A stretch of 18,669 nt of DNA, from the NCBI GenBank assembly GCA_900541785.1, contig UQKY01000046.1, positions 1 to 18,669 on the forward strand, written 5' to 3'. The notes beneath the pieces were generated by a model, which was given only the letters and a program-made list of their open reading frames with translations, had not been told where the DNA came from and made no database searches. This stretch comes from an uncultured Collinsella sp. Lineage in GTDB: Bacteria > Actinomycetota > Coriobacteriia > Coriobacteriales > Coriobacteriaceae. The translations under genes and the position numbers were made by a program. The first letter of the stretch is position 1. Each line of letters opens with the position of its first letter. Positions 1 through 7,796 of this stretch are shown piece after piece.

Positions 1-65
1 ACAGTCCTGCGCAAGACGAAGGCCACATTAAGTGGCCTTCTTTGCGTGCGGAACTCGCGATGAAC
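1..65. repeat. left copy of 65-bp inverted repeat
   Basis: Bases 1-65 match the reverse complement of 5365-5429 with a single mismatch (base 50). The repeat carries the hairpin at 18-40. Its left border coincides with the window edge, so it may extend further upstream. The two copies point toward each other around the surface-protein gene and its repeat arrays. Confidence 0.9.
12..45 (+). terminator. hairpin, probable terminator of an upstream + strand gene
   Basis: GAAGGCCAC (18-26) and GTGGCCTTC (32-40) form a perfect 9-bp stem around an ATTAA loop, followed by TTTG. Outer bases CGCAA and TTGCG can extend it. The same core stem recurs at 5262-5282 and 5390-5412. The U-tract is short, so termination efficiency is uncertain. 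Confidence 0.55.
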
Positions 66-150
66 TTCGTGCCCCGCCGTCCGGGAGGACGCCTCTTTAT
101 TGATGGGAGGCCTGATAGGTCGATGGTTCCGTGCCCGGATGCGTCCAAAG
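66..150. other. intergenic stretch, no gene seen
   Basis: Between the left inverted repeat and array A. Open frames run through this stretch and into the array, but they lack a convincing start with a ribosome binding site and encode only the translated repeat. I see only a short GTCC/GGAC hairpin. Confidence 0.5.
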
Positions 151-597
151 TGGGACGGGCTTTCCGGATGGGCAGGCTTTCGAAAAATGCGTCCCGGAAT
201 TTGCCTTTGGAATGGGACGTAGTTTCCCGTTGAGGTGCTTTGCGGAAAGTGCATCCCACTCTGGGCGGTCGAAGTGGGACACACTTTCCCAAAGGCGCTC
301 CAACGGGAAATTGCGTCCCATTATTCGGTCAAGAAACGGGATGCATTTTCCCAATGAGAGCAAAACCGGAAAATGCATCCCACAATCAGCCCTCAAAGTG
401 GGACGCCGTTTCCCAATGAGGCTCAAGCGGAAAATGCATCCCGGAATTTGCGCTCAAAGTGGGATGCGGTTTCCGGTTGAGGGTCTAAGGGAAAGTGCGT
501 CCCAGAATCGACGCTTGAAATGGGATGCAGTTTCCCGATGAGGCACTCGACGGAAAATACATCCCAGAAATGGCCTTTGAGCTGGGATAAGATTTCC
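151..597. repeat. array A: tandem 45-46-bp palindromes on a 31-bp lattice
   Basis: Fifteen 15-bp arms alternate in orientation. Forward arms (consensus TGGGAYGCACTTTCC; invariant core GGGAY then TTTCC) start at 151, 213, 275, 337, 399, 460, 521 and 583. Reverse arms (GGAAAATGCATCCCA type) start at 182, 244, 306, 368, 429, 490 and 552. Neighbouring arms are always 30 or 31 bp apart, so the full unit is 61-62 bp. The spacer after a forward arm is often itself palindromic (TGAGGCTCA type), so forward arm, spacer and reverse arm make a 45-46-bp imperfect palindrome. The other spacer loosely follows GAATYNGCNCTCAAAG. There are seven complete palindromes and one terminal half unit. This is not CRISPR: the arms are inverted, short and degenerate, and the spacers are related to each other. 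Confidence 0.93.
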
Positions 598-616
598 GCG
601 GCATCTCGGATTCTCA

Positions 617-690
617 AAAATGAGACACGCCGTTGGCGAAAATGAGACACGTGATATCGGGCATCGGATGTATCATTTGCAAAAATGAGT
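617..690 (+). repeat. three direct repeats of AAAATGAGACACG type before the surface-protein gene
   Basis: AAAATGAGACACG occurs at 617-629 and 639-651, and a shortened copy, AAAATGAGT, at 682-690. Start-to-start distances are 22 and 43 bp, close to two and four helical turns. They lie in the leader of the surface-protein gene. They could be operator sites or the multiple terminal repeats of a degraded insertion sequence end; the sequence does not decide. Confidence 0.6.
671..676 (+). promoter_or_regulatory. weak candidate -10 element for the surface-protein gene
   Basis: TATCAT at 671-676 would place a transcription start near 683, between the direct repeats and the start codon. No good -35 hexamer is seen at the right distance (648-653 reads CACGTG), so an activator would be expected. 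Tentative. Confidence 0.2.
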
Positions 691-720
691 CCACTCCACT
701 CGAATAAAGCGAGGTCCCTC

Positions 721-3700
721 ATGTACGTTCCACACCCCCGTATCCGTAGGCTGTCGAAAATCCCGCTTGTTGGGACGGCGGCGCTTGCTGCGTTGATCGC
801 CACGAGCGTCGCCTGCTTCACGGCCACGCCCCAGGTTGCCCAGGCGGCAGACGCGCCCGCAATCACCGATATGACCGAGCAGGATTATCAAGCCCTGGGT
901 CTGGGCACGAGCGAGGACATTCCGGCCGATACCGTTGGCCCCTATTCCACTGATACCCCCACGACGTTTGCCACGCGCAGCGAGGTCTATATGGCAGCTA
1001 ACGGTAGCCATGGCAATCGCTACACTCTGCGCGACAAGCTCGAGAACGTCGAGCGCGGTGACATTGGCGGCAGCAGCAAACTCACCGATGGCTATGGAAG
1101 TGTGTGGGGCGCCGCAAAGTTCTGGCAAAACGTCAACAACTTCGATACGAACAGCGATCTCTACAAGCATAGCGACTACGGTGGCGGCACCTGGTCGTAC
1201 CTAAGCAACAATGAGTCCTCAACAGTACTCGCCAACGACAACAACGGTTTCTCGGGCATTCACGCCACGAGTGTTGAGTTCTGCAGCGACGCCAGCACGG
1301 GCAAAAAGAGCCGCGTTGCCGAGCTCCGTGCCTACGGCGACAGTTCCTCCACGACGATTGACGGCAAGTCATACGCCGGAAAGGTTGAGCTGGTCCTCTA
1401 CTCGTTTAGCAACGGGCGTACGCGCACTCTCGACACACACCTGCCGGTGACGGTCAACACTAATATGATGTACGAAGGCCGTTTTAAGTACCTGGATGCC
1501 GGTTACCTGCAAGAGCACGACGCCGTCTTTGATGTCGAGGCGGGCGATGTCGATGGCGACGGCGTCGACGAGCTTTTTGTCTACGCGGGCTGCTATGTCG
1601 ACGAGAACGGCGTGCGCAAGGCTGTAGTCGACATGTATGGCTTGGAGGGCGGCAACTGGAAGCAAAGCGTCGTCAAGATCGATGCCGGTAACGCCGCGGA
1701 CTACACCACGCACAACAAGGGCGGGAACGACTCCTGGACGCAGCTTCAGTCAGCTCCTGTCGTTTCGCTAGCGGCCGGCGACCTCGATCGCGATTTTTGC
1801 GATGACCTCGCCATCGTGGTCTCGGCACCCTACGGCAAGAAGAATATTGATAAGTCGACGCATTGCGAGCTGTTTTCGTGGGATGCATCCAAGGGTGCGC
1901 TCGTCCATGTCGATGCTCTGGGCGACGCGGGCGCAATCTCCCTCTCCGCGAACGGCAAGACCATGGTCGCTGCGAATGCGACGTTCGGCACGTTTGCCGC
2001 CTACGATGAAGAAGGAAAGAAGACGGGTGAAACCGTCACGGGCCTTATTCTTGCGGGCTATGACTGGCAACGCAGCGCTTTTGATTACGGCGCTTCTGAC
2101 GGCAGCAAGGGGCTGTACGGCGCGCTGTACCGCTACGCGTATTTTGACTCGGAGTCTGGCGAGTTCAAGCTTTCCGATTGCAAGGAATACAGAGACGGGC
2201 TCCTCGCCTCCTATGGGCTGATGCATGTGCCCAACAGCGCATGGAAGGATAGCGCTCAGGATAAGCGCTATCCGTGCACCTTGGCGCCTATTGCCCTTGC
2301 CACTGCCAACCTTGACGGCCTGTCCGAGCAGCTGGCGGTCGACGAGGTGCTCGTGGGCGGCGATGTGTTCCGCGACTTTGCCTGCAACACGGCACAGAGT
2401 GGGGCTCAGGGCTTGGGGTCCATGGTCGGAACCATGAGCATGAGCGGTCAGCAATACAACAGCAGCAACAAGCATGACCACAAGGGTATAGAGCAGGTGT
2501 GGATCAGCGACGTCAAGGCGGGCAGCGTCTCGGGTTCGGACCGCTATAACGAGAGCTTTATCGCCGTGGTGGGCAAGCACCGCGACGAGGACCTGCGCAA
2601 GAACGATGACTACTATTGGATGACCGCCTCGCATTTTTCGCTCGACGAGAACGGAAAGGTGCGCCGCGGCGAGGAGCAGGTGATTAGCGAGAGCAACCGT
2701 CGCGGCACTACCTACGGCACATTTATCTCGCTCGCGCTGCCCGATGTCGACAACGACAGCGTCAAGATCACGTACAAGGACCGCTACAAGGTCTATACCA
2801 ACCCGCGCGTGCTTGCCGTGCTGCAGGATGCGCCCTATGTTGAGGATCTGGAGCAGGCATACGGCTATCTGGTGTTGGGCGGCACGTCATACGGAGAGGA
2901 AAAGGGCACGGGGACATCCCAGGGCTATACCATTGGCGCCGAGTTGGGCGTTGCCGTCGAGGTGCAGACCGGTCCGCCCCTGGTCGCGATGAATGCTTCA
3001 GTCGATTTTGCCGCCGAGGGATGCTATGACTACCGGAGCGAGCGCACGGTCAGCGCAAGCGTAAGCTATGAGTCGCATGCCGGCGAGGGTGACAAGGCCG
3101 TGCTCTACACGATTCCGATGGTCTATTACGAGTATGAGATCGAAAATGAGGAAACTGGTGGCAAGGGCGTGATGGCGGCGCCCGTGTCGCTCGGCGCGCA
3201 GACCTCGGTCGTTAATGTCGAGGCCTATGACCGCATTGCCAAACAGCACAATATGACGCCGCTCAGCTACTTTTTGACCAACCAGTCGGGAGAACCCGGA
3301 ACCTATCAAACGACGCTCAACGGCGAGACTCCCGTTGGGGATTCCTTTGGCCTGGGCAAGCCTGGCGTAACGCGCGCCTACACGCACGATGGGTTTAACG
3401 GCGCCGCCGCGCAGTCGGGGGCGAGCATTGAGCAGACCATCGAAGTCGAGGAGGGCAAGGAGCAGGAGCTCGAGCTCGGCTTGACGCTGAACGGCAGCGT
3501 TGTCATGGGCGCGAAGCTCGCAAAGCACGAGTTGTTTGGCGGCCTGTGCTTTGGTGCCAACGCCGGCTTTACTACGGGTAACTCCTCGAGTGAATCGACC
3601 GAATACGGCGGCACCGTCGACAACCTGCCCGAGGCCGCGCAGGGCAAGTACGGTTTTGTGTGGCGTCTGGGCGTCAACGCGGTGGATGTCGACAAGTTCG

Positions 3701-4809
3701 AGGCAGACTCGGGCGACAAGCTCGGCACCAAGGACACCGACCAGTTCTGGATCGTGGGCTATGACGTTAAGGACGTCGAGATGCCCGACGCGCCGGCCGT
3801 GACGGGCTTTACGGCAAACGCCGTCGATTCGACCAGCGTTACGTTTAGCTGGGACGATGTACTCGCAAACAAGAGTGGCTTTAGCTACGGCGTGGGCATG
3901 CTGCAGAGCAATGCGGCGGATGCGGTCGTCAATAGCTGGAAGATTGCCGACAACACGCAGACCTCGCTCAAGTGGGATGGGCTGCAGCCCAATACGGAGT
4001 ATCGATTCGCCATCGCCGCCGTTAAGAATGGATCCACGACCGAAACAGGTATTCGCTCGGCAATCATCACGGTCAAGACCATGCCCGATGGCATGACGAT
4101 GACCGTGAGCGGACCTGCGGCGGATGCTGCGGAGGGGTCGGATCTTGGATACGACTCTTCGGTTGAGCGCGCGGCGGGAAGCCACCTGACGCTCTCGGCG
4201 ATTGGCCATGTGAAGCAACTCGGTGCCGACGATAGCGAAACAGGGCTGGCACCGACCTATATGTGGTACCGCAAGGGCCGCGGCGAGACAGAGTTTAAGC
4301 TCGTGGGTGCCGATGGCAACCTCGCGGCTGGAACGGCCTCAAAGCTCGAGATTGACCTGACCGCAGACGATGACGGTGCGCAGTATTACTGCCACGTGGG
4401 ATACACCGACGTGGGCCTTGACACCGGCACGACGCTCGTGAATATCGAGGCCGAGGAGACGGCGCCCACAACGGTGAACGCCACCCCGATCCGCACGCGC
4501 CGCCTGTTCTCACAGGCAAGTGCGGGCGCCAAGAAGTTCCTGGACCATACGCTGGTAAACACCGCCGGCCCAACCGATTCCGAAGGCTCAAAGGACCCCG
4601 AGACTCCTGAGACCCCGACGAACCCGGACAAGCCCAAGTCCGACAACGGAGCTAAGACCGACACCAAGGTCAAGACTACGACCACAGCGAAGAACCTCGC
4701 AAACACCGGCGACCAAACATTCGCCCTAGTCGCCACCGCAGCAGCAGCGGGAGCAACGCTCGTAGTGATAGCCCTCATCATGCTGATCAAGCGCCGCAAG
4801 GCCCACTAG
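721..4809 (+). CDS. large LPxTG-like wall-anchored surface protein with FG-GAP-like, FnIII and Ig-like domains
   Basis: Predicted exported protein of 1362 residues. The ATG at 721 is preferred over 685 because GAGG (711-714) precedes it and it begins a typical signal peptide (basic residues 8-13, hydrophobic 15-33, likely cleavage after AQA at 42). Calcium-loop motifs of FG-GAP/integrin-propeller type are visible: DVDGDGVDE at 276-284, DLDRDFCDD at 354-362 and a weaker DVDNDS at 675-680. Residues about 1021-1120 read as fibronectin type III (SVTFSWDD, NTEYRFAIAAV). Residues about 1121-1245 read as Ig-like (TYMWYRKG, then AQYYC with Cys1224). A Pro/Thr/Lys-rich stalk follows, then LANTGD (1326-1331), a hydrophobic helix and the tail KRRKAH, a sortase signal with Ala for Pro. 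Residues about 730-1010 are Ser/Thr/Gly-rich and beta-strand-like and I do not recognise them. Likely an adhesin or extracellular binding protein; the ligand is unknown. It is flanked on both sides by the palindrome arrays. Confidence 0.88.
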   Translation: MYVPHPRIRRLSKIPLVGTAALAALIATSVACFTATPQVAQAADAPAITDMTEQDYQALGLGTSEDIPADTVGPYSTDTPTTFATRSEVYMAANGSHGNRYTLRDKLENVERGDIGGSSKLTDGYGSVWGAAKFWQNVNNFDTNSDLYKHSDYGGGTWSYLSNNESSTVLANDNNGFSGIHATSVEFCSDASTGKKSRVAELRAYGDSSSTTIDGKSYAGKVELVLYSFSNGRTRTLDTHLPVTVNTNMMYEGRFKYLDAGYLQEHDAVFDVEAGDVDGDGVDELFVYAGCYVDENGVRKAVVDMYGLEGGNWKQSVVKIDAGNAADYTTHNKGGNDSWTQLQSAPVVSLAAGDLDRDFCDDLAIVVSAPYGKKNIDKSTHCELFSWDASKGALVHVDALGDAGAISLSANGKTMVAANATFGTFAAYDEEGKKTGETVTGLILAGYDWQRSAFDYGASDGSKGLYGALYRYAYFDSESGEFKLSDCKEYRDGLLASYGLMHVPNSAWKDSAQDKRYPCTLAPIALATANLDGLSEQLAVDEVLVGGDVFRDFACNTAQSGAQGLGSMVGTMSMSGQQYNSSNKHDHKGIEQVWISDVKAGSVSGSDRYNESFIAVVGKHRDEDLRKNDDYYWMTASHFSLDENGKVRRGEEQVISESNRRGTTYGTFISLALPDVDNDSVKITYKDRYKVYTNPRVLAVLQDAPYVEDLEQAYGYLVLGGTSYGEEKGTGTSQGYTIGAELGVAVEVQTGPPLVAMNASVDFAAEGCYDYRSERTVSASVSYESHAGEGDKAVLYTIPMVYYEYEIENEETGGKGVMAAPVSLGAQTSVVNVEAYDRIAKQHNMTPLSYFLTNQSGEPGTYQTTLNGETPVGDSFGLGKPGVTRAYTHDGFNGAAAQSGASIEQTIEVEEGKEQELELGLTLNGSVVMGAKLAKHELFGGLCFGANAGFTTGNSSSESTEYGGTVDNLPEAAQGKYGFVWRLGVNAVDVDKFEADSGDKLGTKDTDQFWIVGYDVKDVEMPDAPAVTGFTANAVDSTSVTFSWDDVLANKSGFSYGVGMLQSNAADAVVNSWKIADNTQTSLKWDGLQPNTEYRFAIAAVKNGSTTETGIRSAIITVKTMPDGMTMTVSGPAADAAEGSDLGYDSSVERAAGSHLTLSAIGHVKQLGADDSETGLAPTYMWYRKGRGETEFKLVGADGNLAAGTASKLEIDLTADDDGAQYYCHVGYTDVGLDTGTTLVNIEAEETAPTTVNATPIRTRRLFSQASAGAKKFLDHTLVNTAGPTDSEGSKDPETPETPTNPDKPKSDNGAKTDTKVKTTTTAKNLANTGDQTFALVATAAAAGATLVVIALIMLIKRRKAH

Positions 4810-4836
4810 TAGCCAGTCGAACATATCGACAACCCA

Positions 4837-4878
4837 AAAACCCGGGTAGCCAAAAAACAGGCCACCCGGGTTTTCTGT
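4837..4878 (+). terminator. intrinsic terminator of the surface-protein gene
   Basis: AAAACCCGGGTAGCC pairs with GGCCACCCGGGTTTT (one mismatch) around a short A-rich loop and is followed by CTGTT. It sits 28 bases after the stop codon. The arms are A- and T-flanked, so it could also work on the minus strand. Confidence 0.85.
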
Positions 4879-4898
4879 TGAGTGGAGACTCCGCAAGC

Positions 4899-5251
4899 GG
4901 AAACTGCATCCCATAATTAGCGCCCGGAACGGGACACATTTTCCGTCAAGCCCTCATCCGGAAAATCCATCCCAGTTTGAGCGTCCAGACCGGGACGCAC
5001 TTTCCCAAAGGGTCCTCAACGGGAAACTGCGTCCCATAATTAGGCCGAGAAATGGGATGAACTTTCCCAATGAGAGCCAACCGGAAACCACGTCCCAGAA
5101 TCAGCCCCCAAAGTGGGACGCACTTTCCCAACGAGCCTCAACCGGAAAATACATCCCGGAATCCAGCTGAATAGTGGGACACACTTTCCCAATCGGGTCC
5201 CAAGCGGAAACTGCATCCCACTCCAGACATGGATTCTGGGACACGCTTTCC
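4899..5251. repeat. array B: second copy of the palindrome lattice
   Basis: Same repeat family as 151-597. Reverse arms start at 4899, 4960, 5022, 5083, 5144 and 5206; forward arms start at 4930, 4991, 5053, 5114, 5175 and 5237. Steps are again 30-31 bp. There are five complete 45-46-bp palindromes, with a leading reverse half unit and a trailing forward half unit. The array begins about 20 bp after the terminator of the surface-protein gene and ends at the AAGGCCAC hairpin at 5262. Arm sequences vary at the central bases but keep GGGAY/TTTCC, as in array A. Confidence 0.93.
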
Positions 5252-5255
5252 GGAT

Positions 5256-5282
5256 GCAAAAAAGGCCACATGACGTGGCCTT
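5256..5282 (-). terminator. probable terminator of the LTA-synthase-like gene
   Basis: Read on the minus strand, AAGGCCAC, loop GTCAT, then GTGGCCTT followed by TTTTGC. The stem is 8 bp and perfect and the T-tract lies on the minus strand, matching the direction of the gene ending at 5496. It follows a related hairpin at 5390-5412, so there may be two tandem terminators. Confidence 0.6.
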
Positions 5283-5364
5283 CAACTTATATATGTTCAG
5301 CAGATTCCCCCATGACAAGCCGTGCTCCAACAACAAGGCGTCTGTCCGGGCGGAGGCATATAAG

Positions 5365-5429
5365 GTTCATCGCGAGTTCTGCACGCAAAGAAGGCCACTT
5401 AATGTGGCCTTCGTCTTGCGCAGGACTGT
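5365..5429. repeat. right copy of 65-bp inverted repeat
   Basis: Reverse complement of 1-65 with one mismatch. It overlaps the left arm end and core of the MITE-like element, so the repeat at the window start may belong to a second copy of the same element cut off by the window edge. Confidence 0.9.
5390..5412 (-). terminator. hairpin downstream of the LTA-synthase-like gene
   Basis: On the minus strand GAAGGCCAC, ATTAA, GTGGCCTTC then TTTGC: identical stem and loop to 18-40. It is the first terminator-like structure met by minus-strand transcription from the gene ending at 5496. The U-tract is weak. Confidence 0.5.
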
Positions 5430-5495
5430 CCGAGCAGGGAACCTTATATGCCTCCGCCCGGACAGACGTTTCAGTTATGAACTCGCAGCTAGTCG

Positions 5496-7796
5496 CTACT
5501 TGATCTTGGTCGTACCCGGTGCCAGGTTGGGGTCGGTCTCGTTGGCCTCGGTCTGGAAGTGCTCGGTGTACACATTCTTGCCGTCGCGGAACATCTCGTA
5601 GTATTGCATCTTGGCGTAATCCTCGCGCGCCTTGGTGGCGGCTGCTGCTGCGGCGTCGTCGCCGGTGACGTTGGAGGAGAGTGCCCAACGCAGGCTGGCG
5701 TCCTCGTAGCCCACGGAGTTGATGGCGGGCAGCGACTCGCGCAGCGTCATGTGCGCCTTCTGGTAGTCGGAGAGGGGTGCGCCGATCAGCTGCATGAGTT
5801 GCGTGGACAGGTAGTTGGTGGACAGGTCGTCGACCTCACTCGTCTGGTCGCAACCGGCAACGTCGTAGTTGGCCCAGATGATGTAGTCGGTCTGCCACAG
5901 ACGCTCCTGATGCGTGGCGTCGTCCTCGCCGGTAAACCACTTATCGTTGAACTTGGACGGGAAGAACGGCTGGTGGTCGCCCCAGAACACCACGACTACC
6001 TTGCGGTCGAGCTTGCTCAAGGCGTTGAGGAAGTAGCGAAGCGCCTGGTCGGACTGCTCGATGCACGAGACATACTCGTCGACATCGGAGAGCGTGCCGT
6101 CCTCGACGGTCTTGGTGTCCAGGTCGGTCGTGTCGATGTTCAGGTGCATCTGCTTGTCGACCGGCAGCAGACCCGTGTCGTAGCCCGAGTGGTTCTGCAT
6201 GGTCACGTCGAAGATAAACTGCGGATCGGCGTTCTGATCGAGCAGCTCAAGAATCTTGTCATAGGTAGCCTGGTCGGTCACCATGCCGCGCAGGGTATCG
6301 GCACCCTGGAAATCGTTGATGGACAGGAACCGGTCAAAGCCAAAATCCTTGTAGACGTTCTCGCGGTTCCAGTTGGTGGCGTGGTTGGGGTGCATGGCCG
6401 TGGTGGAATAGCCGAGCGACTTGAACTGCTCTGCCAGGTCCCCGGTCGTTTCCATGTTGTAGATGGTGTAGGGGTACACGCCCGAGCCCAGGTTGGCCAT
6501 GGAGTTGCCGGTCATAAACTCAAACTCGGTATTGGCGGTGCCGCCGCCGTAGGCGCTCACGTAGAGCTTACCGCGGCTGAGGCAGTTGGACAGGTTCTTA
6601 AAGTACTGCGGGCCCTCGTAGCCGGCGCGCATGTTCTGGTAGATCGAAAGATCCGAGAAGGTCTCGTTCATGATGGCGATGACCGTGGGCTTCTCGCTAT
6701 CGAACTGCTCCTTTGCGGCGGCGCGCTCGTCGCTCTTGGCTGCGTCGGACTTGTCGTAGGCCTTGGCGTACTTTTTGAGCGTGGCCTTGGCATCGTCGAC
6801 GGAGTAGTCGGCGGGTTTGGGCGGCTTGATGGACTGCGCTGCGCTAATGAAAGCGGGCAGGTAGCCCTCGCGCCAGTAGCTCTCGAGCGGGCGCCAGGTG
6901 TAGACGGTGATGCCGAGGGTGTTGTAGTAGTCGATGAGCGTGACGTGTGCGGTCACGCCGCCCAGGCACAGCACCGCCACGAGCAGGTTGGTGAGCAGCA
7001 TGCGCTTGGCGTTGGCGGCGCCCTTCTGACGGTGCGGTGCCACCAGGCCGGCGTACTCGCACAGCAGCATGGCGATGGCGGTAAAGCCCATGGACAGCAC
7101 GCAGAACAGCGAGATCGAGAAGGTGTAGCCGGTGCCGGCGACCGCAGCGGCGGTGGAGATGGCCGAAAGGTCGCCCGGCTGGATGGGCATGGATTTAAAC
7201 GTGATGACGAAGAACTCGGCAATGCCCAGGACAAAGAGGGCAAAGGCCAGGACCGCGGGAGCTGCGCCGTGGCGCTGGAACAGGAAGAACAGGCCGACCA
7301 TGAGCGTGGTGATGATGGCCCACTCGAGCAGGATGCACAGGGGGTAGACCCAGGTAAAGTCGTGGTTGGACGAGACCTCCATGCCCAGCAGCGCAAAGAC
7401 GCCGGCGAGCAGCAGGCACAAGACGGCGGCGACGAGCGGTTTGCCCACAAAGGCGCCGCGCAGGCGGGCGAGCTTGCCGGTGGGGGCGGGGGCGTCGGGC
7501 CCGGCGAACGCAAAGACGCGCGGGGCGATGCGGTCGCGGGCGATACTGGCCCAGGCGCAGCCGGTGAGGATGGCATTGGTCAGGATGAGCATCACAAAGG
7601 CGAGCGGCTCGTTTTGCGCGACGAGGCCAATAGCGCCCCAGACGGTCAAAAAGAGCTGGAACAGGCCGAAGGCGACGCTCCAGGCGAAGGCGCCCTTGGT
7701 GACGGTGTCCGACTGAGCGCGAATGGCCTTGGCCTCGCGCAAAACAAGGTAGACGGTCGCCGCAAGACCGACGAGCGAGATGGCGGCAGCGAACAT
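5496..7796 (-). CDS. LTA synthase family protein (membrane alkaline-phosphatase/sulfatase fold)
   Basis: Predicted membrane enzyme of 766 residues. The ATG at 7796 is preferred over a GTG at 7811 because AGGAG lies 7 bases before it. The first half holds several hydrophobic helices up to about residue 290; a large extracellular catalytic domain follows. Residues matching the LtaS-type active site are present: Glu378 in IAIMNETFSD, nucleophile Thr420 in GGGTANTEFEFMTG, His536 in MQNHSGYD, and Asp607-His608 in WGDHQPFF. Family members transfer glycerol-phosphate or related phospho-groups onto wall or lipid-linked glycopolymers, so a role in envelope polymer synthesis is inferred; the substrate cannot be read from the sequence. 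The extra helices and long N-terminus make it larger than Staphylococcus LtaS. It stands alone, divergent from the nitroreductase and convergent with the surface-protein locus. Confidence 0.9.
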   Translation of the reverse strand: MFAAAISLVGLAATVYLVLREAKAIRAQSDTVTKGAFAWSVAFGLFQLFLTVWGAIGLVAQNEPLAFVMLILTNAILTGCAWASIARDRIAPRVFAFAGPDAPAPTGKLARLRGAFVGKPLVAAVLCLLLAGVFALLGMEVSSNHDFTWVYPLCILLEWAIITTLMVGLFFLFQRHGAAPAVLAFALFVLGIAEFFVITFKSMPIQPGDLSAISTAAAVAGTGYTFSISLFCVLSMGFTAIAMLLCEYAGLVAPHRQKGAANAKRMLLTNLLVAVLCLGGVTAHVTLIDYYNTLGITVYTWRPLESYWREGYLPAFISAAQSIKPPKPADYSVDDAKATLKKYAKAYDKSDAAKSDERAAAKEQFDSEKPTVIAIMNETFSDLSIYQNMRAGYEGPQYFKNLSNCLSRGKLYVSAYGGGTANTEFEFMTGNSMANLGSGVYPYTIYNMETTGDLAEQFKSLGYSTTAMHPNHATNWNRENVYKDFGFDRFLSINDFQGADTLRGMVTDQATYDKILELLDQNADPQFIFDVTMQNHSGYDTGLLPVDKQMHLNIDTTDLDTKTVEDGTLSDVDEYVSCIEQSDQALRYFLNALSKLDRKVVVVFWGDHQPFFPSKFNDKWFTGEDDATHQERLWQTDYIIWANYDVAGCDQTSEVDDLSTNYLSTQLMQLIGAPLSDYQKAHMTLRESLPAINSVGYEDASLRWALSSNVTGDDAAAAAATKAREDYAKMQYYEMFRDGKNVYTEHFQTEANETDPNLAPGTTKIK

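Larger units (their letters stand above)
5339..5468. mobile_element. MITE-like element with perfect 30-bp terminal inverted repeats
   Basis: Bases 5339-5368 and 5439-5468 are exact reverse complements (30 of 30; ends CGTCTGTCCGGG and CCCGGACAGACG). The roughly 70-bp core contains an AAGGCCAC/GTGGCCTT hairpin. There is no coding capacity. No clear target-site duplication is seen in the flanks. It may be a non-autonomous mobile element or a composite terminator repeat. It starts after a low-feature stretch (5283-5338) and ends 27 bp short of the next stop codon. Confidence 0.6.

Noticed and set aside
131..541. Open frames running through array A on both strands
   Set aside because: They translate the DNA repeat, lack ribosome binding sites, and the unit length is not a multiple of three, so the peptide repeat has no consistent frame.
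151..597. CRISPR array
   Set aside because: Arms are 15 bp, degenerate and alternate in orientation, spacers are related to each other and no cas gene is nearby.
790..830. Lipoprotein signal at Cys32 of the surface protein
   Set aside because: The residues before the cysteine (TSVA) do not fit a good lipobox, and a signal peptidase I site plus a C-terminal sortase signal explain the protein better.
2998..4218. A 406-codon minus-strand open frame inside the surface-protein gene
   Set aside because: Arg/His-rich composition typical of antisense frames, no start signal and no domain.
151..5251. Similarity of the arm core to a GGGACTTTCC-type eukaryotic factor site
   Set aside because: The arm has extra central bases and the organism is bacterial; chance resemblance.
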